A stretch of DNA of 64,000 nucleotides, taken from the NCBI RefSeq assembly GCF_002837185.1, contig NZ_KZ477986.1, positions 137,425 through 201,424 on the forward strand, given 5' to 3'. Source of the DNA: Pseudomonas fluorescens (GTDB lineage Bacteria > Pseudomonadota > Gammaproteobacteria > Pseudomonadales > Pseudomonadaceae). Made by a program: the position numbers and the translations under genes. Shown one piece after another: positions 54,193 through 61,540 of the stretch (within the stretch, counting starts at the first letter, position 1; every line of letters starts with the position of its first letter). Under the pieces are notes generated by a model. That model was not told where the DNA came from and made no database searches. It worked only from the letters and a program-made list of their open reading frames with translations.

Positions 54193-54585
54193 TTGTTCCT
54201 TGAGGCGGCGGTGATTGTCCTGGCCCTGTTGTGGGCCGGGACCTTGACATTCCTGCTGCGCTACATGCGCCAGCAACGCGAGTTGGCCCTGCAACAGGCC
54301 GAGCGTGATGTGGTGCGTGACCGGCGCATTCTGGAGCTGGTCAAACGCGTCGATCATTTCCAGCAGACTGCGGTGCGGGTAGGCGACGAGGTGCATGAAC
54401 TGCGCGCGATTCTCGGGCCGTTGCCGGATAAGTTGGTGCAGTTGGAACAGCGCGATCCTTCGAACCTGTCGTTCGCCCAGGCGGCCAAGCTGGTGGGCAT
54501 GGGCGCGACGGTGGATGAATTGACCCAGTCCTGCGGCCTGACCCAGGCCGAAGCGCAGTTGATGAGCAAGTTGCACAAGAACTGA
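54193..54585 (+). CDS. DUF2802 family membrane-anchored protein
   Basis: A 130-aa protein from TTG 54193, immediately after the cheW stop. A membrane helix at about 4-24 (EAAVIVLALLWAGTLTFLL) is followed by a coiled-coil-like region (about 28-80) and a C-terminal helix-turn-helix-like segment, SFAQAAKLVGMGATVDEL and TQSCGLTQAEAQLMSKLHK. This gene follows cheW in most pseudomonads, but its function is not established. Position suggests a link to the flagellum or chemotaxis array. Confidence 0.85.
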   Translation: MFLEAAVIVLALLWAGTLTFLLRYMRQQRELALQQAERDVVRDRRILELVKRVDHFQQTAVRVGDEVHELRAILGPLPDKLVQLEQRDPSNLSFAQAAKLVGMGATVDELTQSCGLTQAEAQLMSKLHKN

Positions 54586-54655
54586 GCACTGCTCGGTTCA
54601 ATTGTGGGGGCTTGAACTGGCAGTCGGCGACGATCTGACGGCTGCCTTCGGTCCA

Positions 54656-54746
54656 GTGTGGGAGGGGGCTTGCCCCCGATAGCGGTGGGTCAGTTATCGA
54701 TGTATTCACTGTTGCTCCCTTATCGGGGGCAAGCCCCCTCCCACAG
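54656..54746. repeat. REP doublet (GTGGGAGGGGGCTTGC family)
   Basis: Inverted arms TGTGGGAGGGGGCTTGCCCC and GGGGCAAGCCCCCTCCCACA lie between the DUF2802 gene and yegS. A degraded extra arm (TGTGGGGGCTTGAA) lies at 54603-54616. Confidence 0.87.
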
Positions 54747-54847
54747 GGTGATCTGCGTACATCAGTCAATTTTCTCCCGTCACAGACTTTTCCACTTCCC
54801 CAAGGGTCAACATCCTGCAAGCACTTTGACTCAGGAGATACCCCCAA

Positions 54848-55768
54848 ATGACCACCCCCAAAGCCCTGTTGATCCTCCACGGCAAACAAGCCCTCAACGA
54901 GGACGTGCGCAGCGCCGTGCAGAGACGGCGGGAGCTGGGCTGGGAACTGGCGGTGCGAGTGACGTGGGAGGGCGGCGATGCCCAGCGCCTGGTCAACGAG
55001 GCGCTGGAGAGTGGGTATACCCATATCATCGCCGGCGGTGGCGACGGCACCTTGCGCGATGTGGCTGAAGCCATGGCGCAAGCCAGCACCGACGCCAGCC
55101 TGGTGTTGATGCCCCTGGGCACCGCCAACGACTTCGCCAAGGCTGCCGGTGTGCCGCTGGAACCGGCCGGCGCCCTGGCGTTGCTGGATGTCGAGCCAAG
55201 GGCAATCGACCTCGGCCAGGTCGGCGGGCAGATCTTCCTGAACATGGCCACCGGCGGTTTCGGCAGCCAGGTTACCGCCAACACCTCCGAAGACCTGAAG
55301 AAAGTCCTCGGCGGTGCTGCTTACCTGTTCACCGGGTTGTCGCGCTTCAGTGAATTGAAGGCCGCGTACGGTGAACTGGAAGGCCCCGATTTCCATTGGA
55401 AAGGCGAGTTGCTCGCGCTGGGCATCGGCAATGGCCGCCAGGCCGGCGGCGGGCATGTGCTGTGCCCGGGGGCGCTGGCCGATGACGGGTTGCTTGACGT
55501 CAGCATCCTGCCGGCGCCCCAGGAAGTGGTGGGGACCTTGCGCGAATTGATGAGCAACGGTTGGGGCCTGGACACCATGTTCGTGCGCGCCCGCCTGCCA
55601 TGGGTCAATATCAAGGGCGCGCAAGGCTTGTACATCAACCTCGATGGTGAGCCGCTGGAAGGCGACGATCTGCATTTCGAGGCCTTGCCCAAGGCCCTGC
55701 GAGTGCACCTGCCGCTGGGTTCGCCCCTAGTCGTCCAGGCTGATGATCTGCTCGCGCACCGCGAATAA
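54848..55768 (+). CDS. yegS: YegS-like lipid kinase (diacylglycerol kinase family)
   Basis: A 306-aa soluble kinase of the DAGK/YegS family, expected to phosphorylate a membrane lipid (phosphatidylglycerol in E. coli YegS). The nucleotide-binding motif GGGDGTLRDV is at 63-72, and LPLGTANDFAKA and MATGGFGSQVTANT follow. ATG 54848 is preceded by CAGGAGATAC. Its last 42 bp overlap, tail to tail, the 3' end of the response-regulator gene on the other strand. Confidence 0.92.
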   Translation: MTTPKALLILHGKQALNEDVRSAVQRRRELGWELAVRVTWEGGDAQRLVNEALESGYTHIIAGGGDGTLRDVAEAMAQASTDASLVLMPLGTANDFAKAAGVPLEPAGALALLDVEPRAIDLGQVGGQIFLNMATGGFGSQVTANTSEDLKKVLGGAAYLFTGLSRFSELKAAYGELEGPDFHWKGELLALGIGNGRQAGGGHVLCPGALADDGLLDVSILPAPQEVVGTLRELMSNGWGLDTMFVRARLPWVNIKGAQGLYINLDGEPLEGDDLHFEALPKALRVHLPLGSPLVVQADDLLAHRE

Positions 55769-56386
55769 CACCAGGCCCGCCACGTCGAAAATCTGCAGAC
55801 GCTTCATGATCTGCGAGCGATGCGCTTCCACGGTCTTGATGCTTAAACCCAGGCCGTGGGCGATTTCCCGGGTGGACTTGCCGCGCACGATCAAGCGCAG
55901 GATTTCCAGCTGTCGCGTTGTCAGGTTGTGGCTGTGGGGGACGGGCGAAGCCGGGCCCTGGCTGCGGATCAGCGCCTGGTTGATCACCGTGTGGGCGATG
56001 GCCGGGCTCAGGTAGCGTTCGTTGTTGCGCAACGCCCGCAGGGCGTGTTCCAACTCGTTGCCTGTCATGTCTTTGAGCAGGTAACCGTGAGCGCCCGACT
56101 CCAGTGCGCGCATGATCAAGTCGGGCTCGGTGTGCATCGACAGGATCAGCACCTTGCTCTTGGGGTAGGCCCCCTTGAGTTGCTGCAGGGCATCAAGGCC
56201 ACCGGTGTGTTTCATCGACAGGTCCAGCAGCACAATGTCCGGCTGCAGGGCGCGGAACTGCTCGAGCAATTGCGCACCATCGCTGGCTTCGCCGATCACG
56301 TTGTAGCCGGGAATATCCAGGATCAACGCACGAACGCCGGCGCGAATCAGCGCGTGGTCGTCCACCAGGAGCAGGTTGCAAGTCAC
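55727..56386 (-). CDS. NarL/FixJ-type response regulator
   Basis: A 219-aa regulator. The receiver domain (1-120) has phosphoacceptor D55 in VLLDLSMKHTGGLDAL; the loop MKHTGG replaces the usual MPGMDG. The LuxR/NarL helix-turn-helix (about 150-212) reads LTTRQLEILRLIVRGKSTRE, then IAHGLGLSIKTVEAHRSQIM. Its start overlaps the sensor-kinase 3' end by 4 bp, so they form a two-component operon. Target genes are not known. Two GC-rich palindromes upstream of the operon could be its binding sites. Confidence 0.9.
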   Translation of the reverse strand: MTCNLLLVDDHALIRAGVRALILDIPGYNVIGEASDGAQLLEQFRALQPDIVLLDLSMKHTGGLDALQQLKGAYPKSKVLILSMHTEPDLIMRALESGAHGYLLKDMTGNELEHALRALRNNERYLSPAIAHTVINQALIRSQGPASPVPHSHNLTTRQLEILRLIVRGKSTREIAHGLGLSIKTVEAHRSQIMKRLQIFDVAGLVLFAVREQIISLDD

Positions 56387-57363
56387 CGCGCAACCTCAGG
56401 CGCGCTGGCCCGGTCGAGGTCGCGAGGCGCCCAGGGGAACAATGCGTCGATCCGCGTCCCTTTGCCTGGCCGGCTGCTGACGCACAAGGTGCCTCCCAGG
56501 TGGTCCATCCGCTCGTACATGCCGGCCATGCCGCGCTGGCCTTCGAGGCCTGGGTCGGTGGCCGGCGAAAAGCCCAGGCCGTCATCGCAGATCATCAGCG
56601 ACAGGCCTTCGGGCAGGCGTTGCAGGCGCACCAGCAGGTTGTGCGCCTGGGCGTGACGGAGCATGTTGGTCACCGCTTCCTGGGTGATACGAAAAGCCGC
56701 CACGGCCATTTCTTCAGGGATTCCGGCCAGGTGTTGCCGGCATTCCAGGCTCCAGCACACCTCGGTTTTTTCCAGGGTCTTGAGCAGGTGCGCGCGCAAG
56801 CTCGCTTCCAGGCCCAGGCTGGCCAGCTGGCGCGGGTTGAGGATGGCGGACACGTCGCGCACCTTGGCCAGGGTTTCGTTGAGGGTATTGCACAGCGCCG
56901 TGCATTGATCCTGCAGCTCTGGCGGCAGGCGACGCTGCAGCCATTCGCTTTGCAGCTTGGCGGCGGTCAGCAGTTGGCCGATGTCGTCGTGCAGCTCGCG
57001 GCTGAGGCGATGCCGTTCGTTTTCCTGCACCTGCAGCAGGCGATCGGCCAATTCCTGGGGATGGAACTTGATGGATTTGCGCGAACGCCATTGGTGCAGG
57101 CCCACCACCGCCAGCGTGGCCAGGTTGAGCAGCAGGATCAATAGCGACAAGGGTGACGCGTGTACGTACGCCCAGGCGCTGGCAGACAACGAACACAGGC
57201 ACAGAGCGAGGATGATGCGGCGTGCAGTGCTGCGCGACACAGACCTTGAGAAAAGTGGCTTGAGATTGGCGTACATAACGGATGAAGCCACTGAGGGTTC
57301 GCTGCGGGGAGACCGGTTGGCCGGGCTCTGTTTGGAATACGCTGCCGGATCGTGTTTAAACAT
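56383..57363 (-). CDS. sensor histidine kinase, NarX/DegS type
   Basis: A 326-aa kinase. Two membrane helices (about 47-66 and 70-90) are joined by only a few residues, so there is almost no periplasmic sensor; it may sense a membrane or internal signal. HisKA_3 has H125 in RHRLSRELHDDIGQLL, and the HATPase domain carries VTNMLRHAQAHNL and GLGFSPATD, then GQRGMAGMYER. The ATG at 57363 has no good ribosome-binding site; an internal Met (57276, MYANLKPLF) is a reasonable alternative. It is the first gene of the kinase-regulator pair. Confidence 0.88.
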   Translation of the reverse strand: MFKHDPAAYSKQSPANRSPRSEPSVASSVMYANLKPLFSRSVSRSTARRIILALCLCSLSASAWAYVHASPLSLLILLLNLATLAVVGLHQWRSRKSIKFHPQELADRLLQVQENERHRLSRELHDDIGQLLTAAKLQSEWLQRRLPPELQDQCTALCNTLNETLAKVRDVSAILNPRQLASLGLEASLRAHLLKTLEKTEVCWSLECRQHLAGIPEEMAVAAFRITQEAVTNMLRHAQAHNLLVRLQRLPEGLSLMICDDGLGFSPATDPGLEGQRGMAGMYERMDHLGGTLCVSSRPGKGTRIDALFPWAPRDLDRASAPEVAR

Positions 57364-57446
57364 GATGAAGTTGAGTCACTTCGAGCGGGGCATAGTACCA
57401 CCCCTGTTACCGTTGGTCGCCTGATTGGTTTATGGCCCGCGCAAAT

Positions 57447-57469
57447 ACTCTGGGGGGTAATCCCAGAGT
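57447..57469. promoter_or_regulatory. inverted repeat upstream of the two-component operon
   Basis: ACTCTGGG-GGGTAAT-CCCAGAGT has perfect 8-bp arms. It lies about 85-105 bp upstream of the kinase start. A LuxR-type regulator could bind here; this is inference. The next 130 bp (57470-57600) are clearly AT-richer than the rest of the window. Confidence 0.4.
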
Positions 57470-57602
57470 TAGAAAGTAAAGTTGTATTATTAAAGTTGGT
57501 TTGTATAGTTATCGCGTTGATGGCGAATGGATATTTACTCGTGCTTCGCCATTATCGGTCGTTTTTGGATATGTCGATTATTGAATACGACAGGTATAAG
57601 GC

Positions 57603-58049
57603 TCAAGCCCCGCGATGCAACGGTTGCTGCCGCTCTTGATTGAAATCCTTTTGCGGAATCTGCAAGGTCACTGTCGCGATCAACGCTGTCTGCTCACTCT
57701 CGTCCAGGGGCAGCTCACCGGTGCGCGTGTCGATCAGCTCCAGTTGCCAGGCCAGCAGCGTCAGGCAGTCATGCAACGCATCCAATGCCTGGTCATGCAG
57801 TTGCATGGGGTTCCGGGCGTTGGCAATGAGCGCTTGAAGGCGCCGTGAGAAATCGCTGATCGCTTGCAACGACAGGCTGTCGGCCTTTTCAGCCAGTTTG
57901 GCCAGGCTGGTTTTCATGCCGTCGATGGCGTCGTTGTCATCGCGGATCAAATGTAGATGGGTCAGGCACTCTTGGGACTTGGCCAGCAGCTTTTCGGCCT
58001 CCAGCAGAAACTCGGGAAGTGCCGTTCGCTGTGCGTTCGCGCTATTCAT
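57603..58049 (-). CDS. unassigned helical protein, Hpt-like but lacking the phosphoacceptor His
   Basis: A 148-aa, almost wholly helical protein from ATG 58049, preceded on its strand by GGAGACATGCACG. I do not recognise its family with certainty. The pattern of residues about 50-110 (AIDGMKTSLAKLAEKADSLS, then LQAISDFSRRLQALIANARN) resembles the helical spacing of an Hpt domain, but the HxxKG motif is absent. It lies just upstream of the kinase-regulator pair, on the same strand, separated by the AT-rich gap. Codon use looks like that of its neighbours. A role in the same signalling system is possible. Confidence 0.65.
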   Translation of the reverse strand: MNSANAQRTALPEFLLEAEKLLAKSQECLTHLHLIRDDNDAIDGMKTSLAKLAEKADSLSLQAISDFSRRLQALIANARNPMQLHDQALDALHDCLTLLAWQLELIDTRTGELPLDESEQTALIATVTLQIPQKDFNQERQQPLHRGA

Positions 58050-58339
58050 CGTGCATGTCTCCGCAACTCAAGCTCGGTTGATGAGATATCGCACCGGGTG
58101 AATGGCTTAAAGCTAGCGCTGAAATAGGATTGAGGCTTGTAGGCAGCTTCCGATATTTGCGTAGGACGTTTATTGAAATGCCCACGAAAGTCGTGCGTAA
58201 CCCCAGCTGAGCGGGATGACACGACTTCAGTTGCCGATACGTGAGTGCCTGGGCGGCCGGCGGGCCTAGGGCTTGGGGTGGCAAACAAAAGCCTGACTCC
58301 ATTCATGCAATGAGAATGGCGTCACATTAATGGCTATTA

Positions 58340-58390
58340 GATATCGCGAATATCAGGTCGGGCCTGATTGCGTATAGGGGAATCCCCTAT
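58340..58390. other. palindrome cluster in the 566-bp gap before cheV
   Basis: The gap 58050-58615 has no convincing gene. It holds GATAT-CGCGA-ATATC (58340-58354), TCAGG-TCGGG-CCTGA (58353-58367) and ATAGGGGA-A-TCCCCTAT (58374-58390, perfect 8-bp arms). The last is the strongest operator-like site. The rest of the gap, apart from the cheV promoter, shows nothing I can assign. Confidence 0.45.
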
Positions 58391-58512
58391 GCAGTGGAAC
58401 CGCATGTCGATTCGAGTGTCGCGCAACAGCGCAACACTGCCCAGGAGGGGTAGGTGAAGTAAAGCATGATGTCAGTATGACATCAATGCATTTACGTGGC
58501 ATTTTACCGGGG

Positions 58513-58539
58513 TCAAGGTCTGGCGTTTGGCGCCGATAA
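58513..58539 (+). promoter_or_regulatory. FliA (sigma-28) promoter of cheV
   Basis: TCAAGGTC at 58513-58520, 11 bp, then GCCGATAA at 58532-58539: the same architecture as the fliC promoter and a perfect -10. It lies 76 bp before the cheV ATG. Confidence 0.88.
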
Positions 58540-58615
58540 CTTGCGTATATGAACTGCGCACTTTCACAACTGCATTCTCTCAGCGCGAAACCCACCTGCA
58601 CACCAGGAGCTCTTA

Positions 58616-59551
58616 ATGGCCGGCATTCTCGACACGGTAGATCAACGCACGCAATTGGTGGGTGAGAATCGCCTGGAAATTCTCATGTTCCGCCTGTTCG
58701 GGCGGCAGCTGTTCGCGATCAACGTGTTCAAGGTGCAGGAAGTCCTGCAACTGCCCAAGCTGACCCTGATGCCCCAGCGTCACCCCTTCGTGTGTGGGGT
58801 GGTCAACCTGCGCGGCCAGACCCTGCCGGTGATCGACCTGTCCCAGGCCATCGGCATGCGCCCGCTGGTGCCCGGGCCCAACAGCACCATCATCGTCACC
58901 GAGTACAACCGCTCGGTGCAGGCGTTCCTGGTAGGGGGCGTCGACCGCATCGTCAACATGAACTGGGAAGCCATCCTGCCGCCGCCGGCCAGCGCCGGGC
59001 GCCAGCATTACCTCACCGCCATCAGCAAGGTCGATGACCAGCTGGTGGAAATCATCGATGTGGAAAAAGTCCTCGCTGAAATCGTGCCCTACAACGCCAA
59101 GGTCTCGCGGGAAAAACTCGAAGACCCGGTGCTGGAGCGTGCCCGTGGCCGCGAAGTGCTGCTGGTGGACGACTCCAACGTGGCGCTCTCGCAATTGCGT
59201 GACACCCTCGGCCAGTTGGGCGTGAAGATGCACATCGCCAGCGATGGCCTCAAGGCGCTGAACATGCTCAAGGCCTGGGCCGACAGCGGCCAGGTGATGA
59301 CCGACAAGCTGCTGATGATCTTCACCGACGCCGAAATGCCCGAGATGGATGGCTACCGCCTCACCACCGAAATCCGCAACGACCCGCGCCTGCGTGGCCT
59401 TTACGTGGTGCTGCACACCTCGCTGTCGGGCAGCTTCAACGAGTCGATGGTGAAGAAGGTCGGCTGCGACAATTTCCTCTCCAAATTCCAGCCCGACAAG
59501 CTGGTCGATGTGGTGCGTGAACGACTGATGCTGGACGAAGTGCCCGCCTGA
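58616..59551 (+). CDS. cheV: chemotaxis coupling protein CheV
   Basis: A 311-aa fusion of a CheW-like domain (about 15-160; EILMFRLFGRQLFAINVFKV) and a receiver domain (about 180-305) with D238 in MIFTDAEMPEMDGYRL. It couples receptors to CheA and its phosphorylation may aid adaptation. ATG 58616 is preceded by CAGGAGCTCTTA. It is monocistronic, with its own FliA promoter, and lies 4 kb from the main che block. Confidence 0.94.
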   Translation: MAGILDTVDQRTQLVGENRLEILMFRLFGRQLFAINVFKVQEVLQLPKLTLMPQRHPFVCGVVNLRGQTLPVIDLSQAIGMRPLVPGPNSTIIVTEYNRSVQAFLVGGVDRIVNMNWEAILPPPASAGRQHYLTAISKVDDQLVEIIDVEKVLAEIVPYNAKVSREKLEDPVLERARGREVLLVDDSNVALSQLRDTLGQLGVKMHIASDGLKALNMLKAWADSGQVMTDKLLMIFTDAEMPEMDGYRLTTEIRNDPRLRGLYVVLHTSLSGSFNESMVKKVGCDNFLSKFQPDKLVDVVRERLMLDEVPA

Positions 59552-59591
59552 CTTTAGGGTGTGACACTTTGTTCCCCAGGAAAGCAGGCTC

Positions 59592-60395
59592 ATGCTCCGT
59601 CTCAGCGCGTTGTACCGTTACCCCTTGAAGTCCGGCAAGGCCGAGGCCCTGCAGCAGATTGGCCTGGACAAGCTCGGGCTGGAAGGGGATCGACGCTGGA
59701 TGCTGGTGGACGAAGCCAGCGGGCGATTCCTCACGCAACGCGCCGTGGCAGCGATGAGTCAGTTGACTGCCCTGTGGAACACGGCGGGCGGCCTGACCCT
59801 CAGTTCGCCGGGGTATGGGACGTTGGACGTGGCACTGCCCGGCGCCGATGTGTTACGCGGTGTGACCATCTGGCATGACACCCTGCGCGTACCGGACGCA
59901 GGCGATGCAGCGGCGGCCTGGGTCAGCGCCTTCATCGGTAAACCGACGCGCCTGGTGCATATGCCCATGGATCGCGCTCGCTTCACCCAGCATGGTTTCG
60001 GCGAGGATGGCGATCAGGTGGGCTTTGCCGACGGTTACCCCTTGCTGCTGATCGGCCAGGCTTCGCTGGACGATGTGTGCACCCACATCGGCCGGCCGAT
60101 GGACATGCTGCGCTTTCGCCCCAACCTGGTCATTGAAGGCGCCGAGGCTTTCGCCGAGGACGGTTGGAAACGTTTGCGCATCGGCGCTGTGGAGTTTCGC
60201 GTGGTCAAGCCCTGCTCACGTTGCATCCTCACCACCATCGACCCGCAGACCGGCGAGCGCAGCCCGGACCGCGAGCCGTTCGCGACCCTTCAGGCCTATC
60301 GCAGCACCGAGCAGGGCGCGATGTTCGGCCAGAATCTGGTCAACGATGGGGTTGGGCAGCTGGAAGTCGGTATGCCGGTGACGGTACTGGAATGA
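59592..60395 (+). CDS. MOSC domain protein (molybdenum cofactor sulfurase C-terminal type)
   Basis: A 267-aa protein with an N-terminal MOSC beta-barrel domain (LSALYRYPLKSGKAEAL, about 3-19) and a C-terminal MOSC domain (about 120-265; ADGYPLLLIGQASLDDV). Cysteines C208 and C211 in KPCSRCILTTID lie where the mARC/YcbX family ligates the molybdenum cofactor. It probably reduces N-hydroxylated compounds, as YcbX does, but substrates cannot be inferred. A terminator follows at once. Confidence 0.85.
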   Translation: MLRLSALYRYPLKSGKAEALQQIGLDKLGLEGDRRWMLVDEASGRFLTQRAVAAMSQLTALWNTAGGLTLSSPGYGTLDVALPGADVLRGVTIWHDTLRVPDAGDAAAAWVSAFIGKPTRLVHMPMDRARFTQHGFGEDGDQVGFADGYPLLLIGQASLDDVCTHIGRPMDMLRFRPNLVIEGAEAFAEDGWKRLRIGAVEFRVVKPCSRCILTTIDPQTGERSPDREPFATLQAYRSTEQGAMFGQNLVNDGVGQLEVGMPVTVLE

Positions 60396-60431
60396 AAAAT
60401 GCCCGTCTCGCAGGAGACGGGCATTTTTTTG
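60396..60431. terminator. bidirectional terminator between MOSC gene and ppnP
   Basis: AAAATGCCCGTCTC-GCAG-GAGACGGGCATTTT is a perfect 14-bp stem with A and T tracts on either side. It serves the MOSC gene on plus and ppnP on minus. Confidence 0.93.
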
Positions 60432-60444
60432 CACCGGTTGGCAT

Positions 60445-60726
60445 TCAGCCGCGGTATTCGCACAGGTATGCGGTGTCTACGGCGACCTTCAACTGGAACT
60501 TGCTGTTGGCCGGCACGTTGAACTGGCTGCCGGCAGCGAAGGTTTCCCACTCGGCATCAGGCAGTTTGACGATCAGGGCGCCGGAAACCACGTGCATGAT
60601 TTCACGCTGGGCGGTGCCGAATTCGTACTCACCCGGGGCCATGACGCCGATGGTGGCCGGACCTTCCTCGGTGCCGAAAGCGATCGACTTGACGGTGCCG
60701 TCGAAGTATTCGTTGACTTTGAACAT
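60445..60726 (-). CDS. ppnP: pyrimidine/purine nucleoside phosphorylase PpnP
   Basis: A 93-aa single cupin-fold protein (YaiE/PpnP family) that phosphorolyses several nucleosides to base and ribose-1-phosphate. ATG 60726 ([17 protein letters not shown]) is used, behind CGAGGATTCACCC; the longer open frame runs into a REP. Family motifs are [20 protein letters not shown] and [20 protein letters not shown]. It stands alone, convergent with the MOSC gene. Confidence 0.93.
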   Translation of the reverse strand: MFKVNEYFDGTVKSIAFGTEEGPATIGVMAPGEYEFGTAQREIMHVVSGALIVKLPDAEWETFAAGSQFNVPANSKFQLKVAVDTAYLCEYRG

Positions 60727-60768
60727 GGGTGAATCCTCGGAAAAAGGGTCAGAGATTACGCCAACCGC

Positions 60769-60868
60769 TGTAGGAGCGAGCTTGCTCGCGAATAACCTGA
60801 GAGCACCCCGTTGAACCAGATGCGCTACGTTATCGCTGGCGATCTTCGCGAGCAAGCTCGCTCCTGCA
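60769..60868. repeat. REP doublet (TGTAGGAGCGAGCTTGCTCG family)
   Basis: Inverted arms TGTAGGAGCGAGCTTGCTCG and CGAGCAAGCTCGCTCCTGCA lie between ppnP and the exonuclease gene. Confidence 0.87.
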
Positions 60869-60924
60869 GGTGGGCAGCATCAGGCAAAAAGGTTGATCAG
60901 TATGCCCAAGCGTTTCAGAGCTGC

Positions 60925-61467
60925 CTAGACCGGCAAAATCAACGGCAGCAGGCGTGCCGTGTTGCGTGCATCTTCCAGGGCCCGATGCTGTTGGCCAGCG
61001 AACTGCATCCCCGCCAATTGCAGCGCGCCATTGAGCCCCAGGGGCTTGTCCAGGCGCCGGGCCTTGGCGAAACGCTGCTTGAGGTTGACATGGGGCGTCT
61101 GGCCGAGCGCACTGGCCAGGCCATGGCGTTGCCATTCCAGTTCAAGCTGCACGCGATCGTAATCGCCCCAGCTGGCCCAGCCTTCCAGACGGGGCTGATG
61201 CTGGCCCAGCCAGCGTTCGAACAGCGGCCACACCTCGGTGATGGGCGCTGCCGCGTCGATGTTGGCCTGGGTAATATGGGTCAATTGGCGGCAAAAGGGC
61301 GTCAGCAGTGGCCGCCGCAGCGGTCGCACGAAGCGCTGGAAGTGATCCAGCTCGCGGCCCTGGCGGTTGACCAGGCTCGCGCCGATTTCGATGACTTCCA
61401 TCTCCGTCACGGGCCAGCCGCCGTCATCCGTTGTGGCTTCAAGGTCAATAATCAGCCAATGAGGCAT
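60925..61467 (-). CDS. DEDDh-type 3'-5' exonuclease
   Basis: A 180-aa exonuclease-fold protein from ATG 61467 (MPHWLIIDLEATTDD). The metal ligands D8 and E10 are in IIDLEAT, a third acidic residue is in WASWGDYDR, and HRALEDARNTARLL carries the final His and Asp. It resembles the ERI1/KapD-like group that trims RNA 3' ends, but the substrate is not known. It lies downstream of the carboxylase gene on the same strand, 73 bp away, and may be unrelated to it in function. Confidence 0.87.
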   Translation of the reverse strand: MPHWLIIDLEATTDDGGWPVTEMEVIEIGASLVNRQGRELDHFQRFVRPLRRPLLTPFCRQLTHITQANIDAAAPITEVWPLFERWLGQHQPRLEGWASWGDYDRVQLELEWQRHGLASALGQTPHVNLKQRFAKARRLDKPLGLNGALQLAGMQFAGQQHRALEDARNTARLLPLILPV

Positions 61468-61540
61468 GCGCAGGTTCCCGTACTGTTCCTGTCCTGATGG
61501 GGATAGAGCGTAGCCGGGCCATGTAGTTCCGCCCAGGGGC

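Noticed and set aside
54805..54825. GG-N10-GC match upstream of yegS (AGGGTCAACATCCTGCAA)
   Set aside because: Spacing fits, but both boxes deviate (no TGGCA, CTGC rather than TTGC) and yegS is not a flagellar gene; expected by chance.
57352..57639. 95-aa plus-strand frame with a hydrophobic segment in the AT-rich gap
   Set aside because: It overlaps the start of the kinase gene and the end of the helical-protein gene, lacks a ribosome-binding site and resembles nothing known; more likely non-coding regulatory DNA.
58353..58601. 82-aa minus-strand frame upstream of cheV
   Set aside because: It runs through the FliA promoter and the palindrome cluster, with no family resemblance.
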